DNA of 7,211 nt from positions 1-7,211 of the forward strand of contig CAKSPL010000065.1 of assembly GCA_934481325.1 (NCBI GenBank), given 5' to 3'. The position numbers were made by a program, and so were the translations under genes. Positions 5,324 through 7,211 of this stretch are shown one piece after another (positions within the stretch are counted from its first letter, which is position 1; each line of letters opens with the position of its first letter). This stretch comes from an uncultured Eubacteriales bacterium (lineage in GTDB: Bacteria; Bacillota; Clostridia; Oscillospirales; CAG-272). Below the pieces are notes generated by a model. The model was not told where the DNA came from and searched no databases. It worked only from the letters and a program-made list of their open reading frames with translations.

Positions 5324-7211
5324 TCCGTTTTCTTTACGGTGCCGGTTCCCTGCACACAGAGGAGCTGCTGACCGACGGAATCCGCGCGGCAGTGGAAAAG
5401 GGCGAGAGTGCCATCCTGCTGGTGCCGGAGCAGAAAACCGTCAGCACCGAGCGGCGAATGGTGGCGTTGCTCCCGCCCCGCGCTCAGCTGTCGTTTGAGG
5501 TGCTGAATTTTACACGGCTCGCCAACCGGACTTATCGGGCTTTGGGCGGGCTGATGCGCTCGGACGAAACCGCGGCGGCAAAAATCCTTGCGTTTTACCG
5601 CGCACTCTGCGACCTTGCCCCTGTATTGCTGCAATACGGAAACGACACCGCCAGAAACCCGCGCTTTGCCGAACGGTTGCTTGCCGCACGGGATGCGTTT
5701 TCCGCCTCTCTGATTGCGCCGGAACAGCTTCTGGAAACCGCCGAGGCACTGAACCCCAACGACCCGCTCGGCAAAAAACTGCACGACCTCGGCACGGTAT
5801 TTTCCGTGGTTTTCAAAACCCTGCAGGATCTGTACGGAAAGGAGCGGGACGAGCTGGCGGCACTTCCGGCAGTGCTTTCCACCGACGGCGGGCGAAAGAT
5901 TTTCTCCTCCACACATCTGTTTATCGATTCCTTTACCGACTTTACGGCGGCGGAGCTGGCAATTCTTCGTGTTCTTTTTGAGATTATGCCGCACATTACC
6001 CTCACGCTCCCGCAACCCGCACCGGGGGTCGAGGGGCTGGCTTTCGTTTCCTCCTCCCGCACCGAGCAAAAGCTGCGCCGCTTTGCCGCGCTTGCCGGAA
6101 AACCGATTGTTTTTGAAGCCGAAAACAACAATAAGCCCGGGGACGCGCTGAGTTTTATGCGAAAATACCTGTTTGATATGTCGGCAGAGCCTGCCCCGCT
6201 TTCCTTTGCGGACGGGGGCGGACAAATCACGCTGACGAGATGCCGCAACCCGCTCGCCGAATCCGAACACGCCGCCGCCGTGATTCAAAGGCTGGTGCGA
6301 AACGGCGCACGCTACCGGGAAATTACCGTGGTTGTGCGGGATACTTCCGCCTATGCCGGGATACTTGACGCGGTATTGGAAAAAGAGGGGATCCCCTGCT
6401 TTTTCTCGGAAAAGACCGACCTTGCGGCAAAGCCCCTGCTTTCCCTCCTTCTTTCCGCCCTGCGGATTATCCGTTACGGTTACCGCACGGAGGATGTGAT
6501 TGCCTATCTGAAAACCGGACTTTGCGGCGTAACCCCGGACGAAACAAATTTTGCCGAAGAATACCTTTCCGTATGGAAGCCGCGCGGGAAAAATGCGTAC
6601 CGTACCGAATTCCGGCAAAACCCGGACGGACTTTCCACCCAAAAGAGCGCGCGGGGAGAGCGGATTCTTGCAGGCGCGGAGGCGGCGCGAGGAAAGCTTT
6701 TCCCACCTCTCGACACCTTTGAAAACGAGCTGAGAGCCGCGACCGATGCCGCAGGGCAAATCGGGGCAATTTTCCGTTTTCTCACCGCACTTGACGTGCG
6801 GGAACAGCTCAAAACCGAAGCCGCCGCACGGCTTGCCGCCGGTGAGCGAAAGGAGGCGGAGGAGCTTGCCCGCCTGTTTACGGTCACTGCCGAAACGCTG
6901 GAAACCGCGGCGGCGGTGTTCGGAGATCGGCTCTGCACCGTAGAAGAACTACAAAATGCCCTTTCGCTGGCTTTTGCACACACCGACATCGGCACCATCC
7001 CCACCTCGGCGGATGAGGTCACAATCGGCTCTGCGGCACTTTTGCGCGCGGATCACCCCCGATACGTCCTGGTATTGGGACTGTGCGAGGGGGGCTTTCC
7101 GCAAAGCACGGCAAAAAACGGTATTCTCAGCACGGAAGAACAGACACGCATGGAAGAATTGGGGCTCCCCCTCACGGGTGATGCCGACAGTGCCGCCTCC
7201 GACGAATTGTT
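5320..7211 (+). CDS. addB: AddAB helicase-nuclease subunit B (3' end beyond window)
   Basis: AddB pairs with AddA to process double-strand DNA ends for recombination, the Firmicute counterpart of RecBCD. The 630 visible residues are a little over half of a typical AddB (about 1,150). Family landmarks are ILLVPEQKTVSTERRM near 32-47, THLFIDSFTDFTAAEL near 198-213 (the usual hvfiDgFtdFtp motif), and ALLRADHPRYVLVLGLCEGG at 573-592, matching the late helicase-like motif ending in GGFPQ. The N-terminal ATP-binding loop is degenerate: G-A-G-S-L-H-T at 7-13 where B. subtilis AddB has GRSGSGKT, so the Walker lysine is replaced by His12. The nuclease domain and the C-terminal Fe-S cysteines would lie outside the window. 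The ATG at 5320 overlaps the queG stop; AGGAGG (5307-5312) sits seven bases upstream. AddA would be expected next. Confidence 0.88.
   Translation, partial: MIRFLYGAGSLHTEELLTDGIRAAVEKGESAILLVPEQKTVSTERRMVALLPPRAQLSFEVLNFTRLANRTYRALGGLMRSDETAAAKILAFYRALCDLAPVLLQYGNDTARNPRFAERLLAARDAFSASLIAPEQLLETAEALNPNDPLGKKLHDLGTVFSVVFKTLQDLYGKERDELAALPAVLSTDGGRKIFSSTHLFIDSFTDFTAAELAILRVLFEIMPHITLTLPQPAPGVEGLAFVSSSRTEQKLRRFAALAGKPIVFEAENNNKPGDALSFMRKYLFDMSAEPAPLSFADGGGQITLTRCRNPLAESEHAAAVIQRLVRNGARYREITVVVRDTSAYAGILDAVLEKEGIPCFFSEKTDLAAKPLLSLLLSALRIIRYGYRTEDVIAYLKTGLCGVTPDETNFAEEYLSVWKPRGKNAYRTEFRQNPDGLSTQKSARGERILAGAEAARGKLFPPLDTFENELRAATDAAGQIGAIFRFLTALDVREQLKTEAAARLAAGERKEAEELARLFTVTAETLETAAAVFGDRLCTVEELQNALSLAFAHTDIGTIPTSADEVTIGSAALLRADHPRYVLVLGLCEGGFPQSTAKNGILSTEEQTRMEELGLPLTGDADSAASDEL

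Noticed and set aside
5155..6759. A 534-codon open frame on the minus strand opposite queG and addB
   Set aside because: Composition is Gly/Arg/Lys-rich with no domain, and it crosses two well-supported plus-strand genes. It is a shadow of GC-rich codon use.

Overview
The window holds six protein genes in two divergent blocks, three small control regions, and no RNA genes, insertion sequences or CRISPR arrays. By eye the DNA is moderately GC-rich (mid-50s percent). The ribosome binding sites are strong AGGAGG types, and the genes include an AddB-type nuclease subunit, a membrane-anchored HtrA and an RlmA-type methyltransferase. This combination fits a fairly high-GC Clostridia-class Firmicute, perhaps an Oscillospirales-like gut anaerobe. 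That placement is inference; no marker in the window fixes the genus.

Minus-strand block (1-4316), in transcription order: an HtrA/DegP-like membrane-anchored serine protease (4316-2907), then an OmpR-family response regulator (2880-2188) 26 bases later, then a two-transmembrane HisKA histidine kinase (2191-692) whose ATG overlaps the regulator's stop. The three look like one operon, which suggests envelope-stress sensing linked to its quality-control protease. Beyond the kinase lies rlmA (596 to beyond position 1), a 23S rRNA guanine-N1 methyltransferase cut off by the window edge. It appears to have its own promoter inside the last codons of the kinase gene, followed by a strong hairpin just before its ribosome binding site.

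Plus-strand block (4496-7211): a short QueG-family (epoxyqueuosine reductase-like) double [4Fe-4S] protein, followed by addB, which overlaps its stop codon and runs off the right edge. addB encodes the B subunit of the AddAB helicase-nuclease for double-strand break processing. Its N-terminal ATP-binding loop is degenerate.

The only intergenic regions of note are the 179-base divergent promoter region 4317-4495 and the 95-base region 597-691. No stretch over 300 bases lacks a gene. I found no clearly new biological system. The most useful leads are the htrA-regulator-kinase operon and its promoter, the hairpin leader of rlmA, the altered AddB Walker A loop, and the short QueG coupled to addB.
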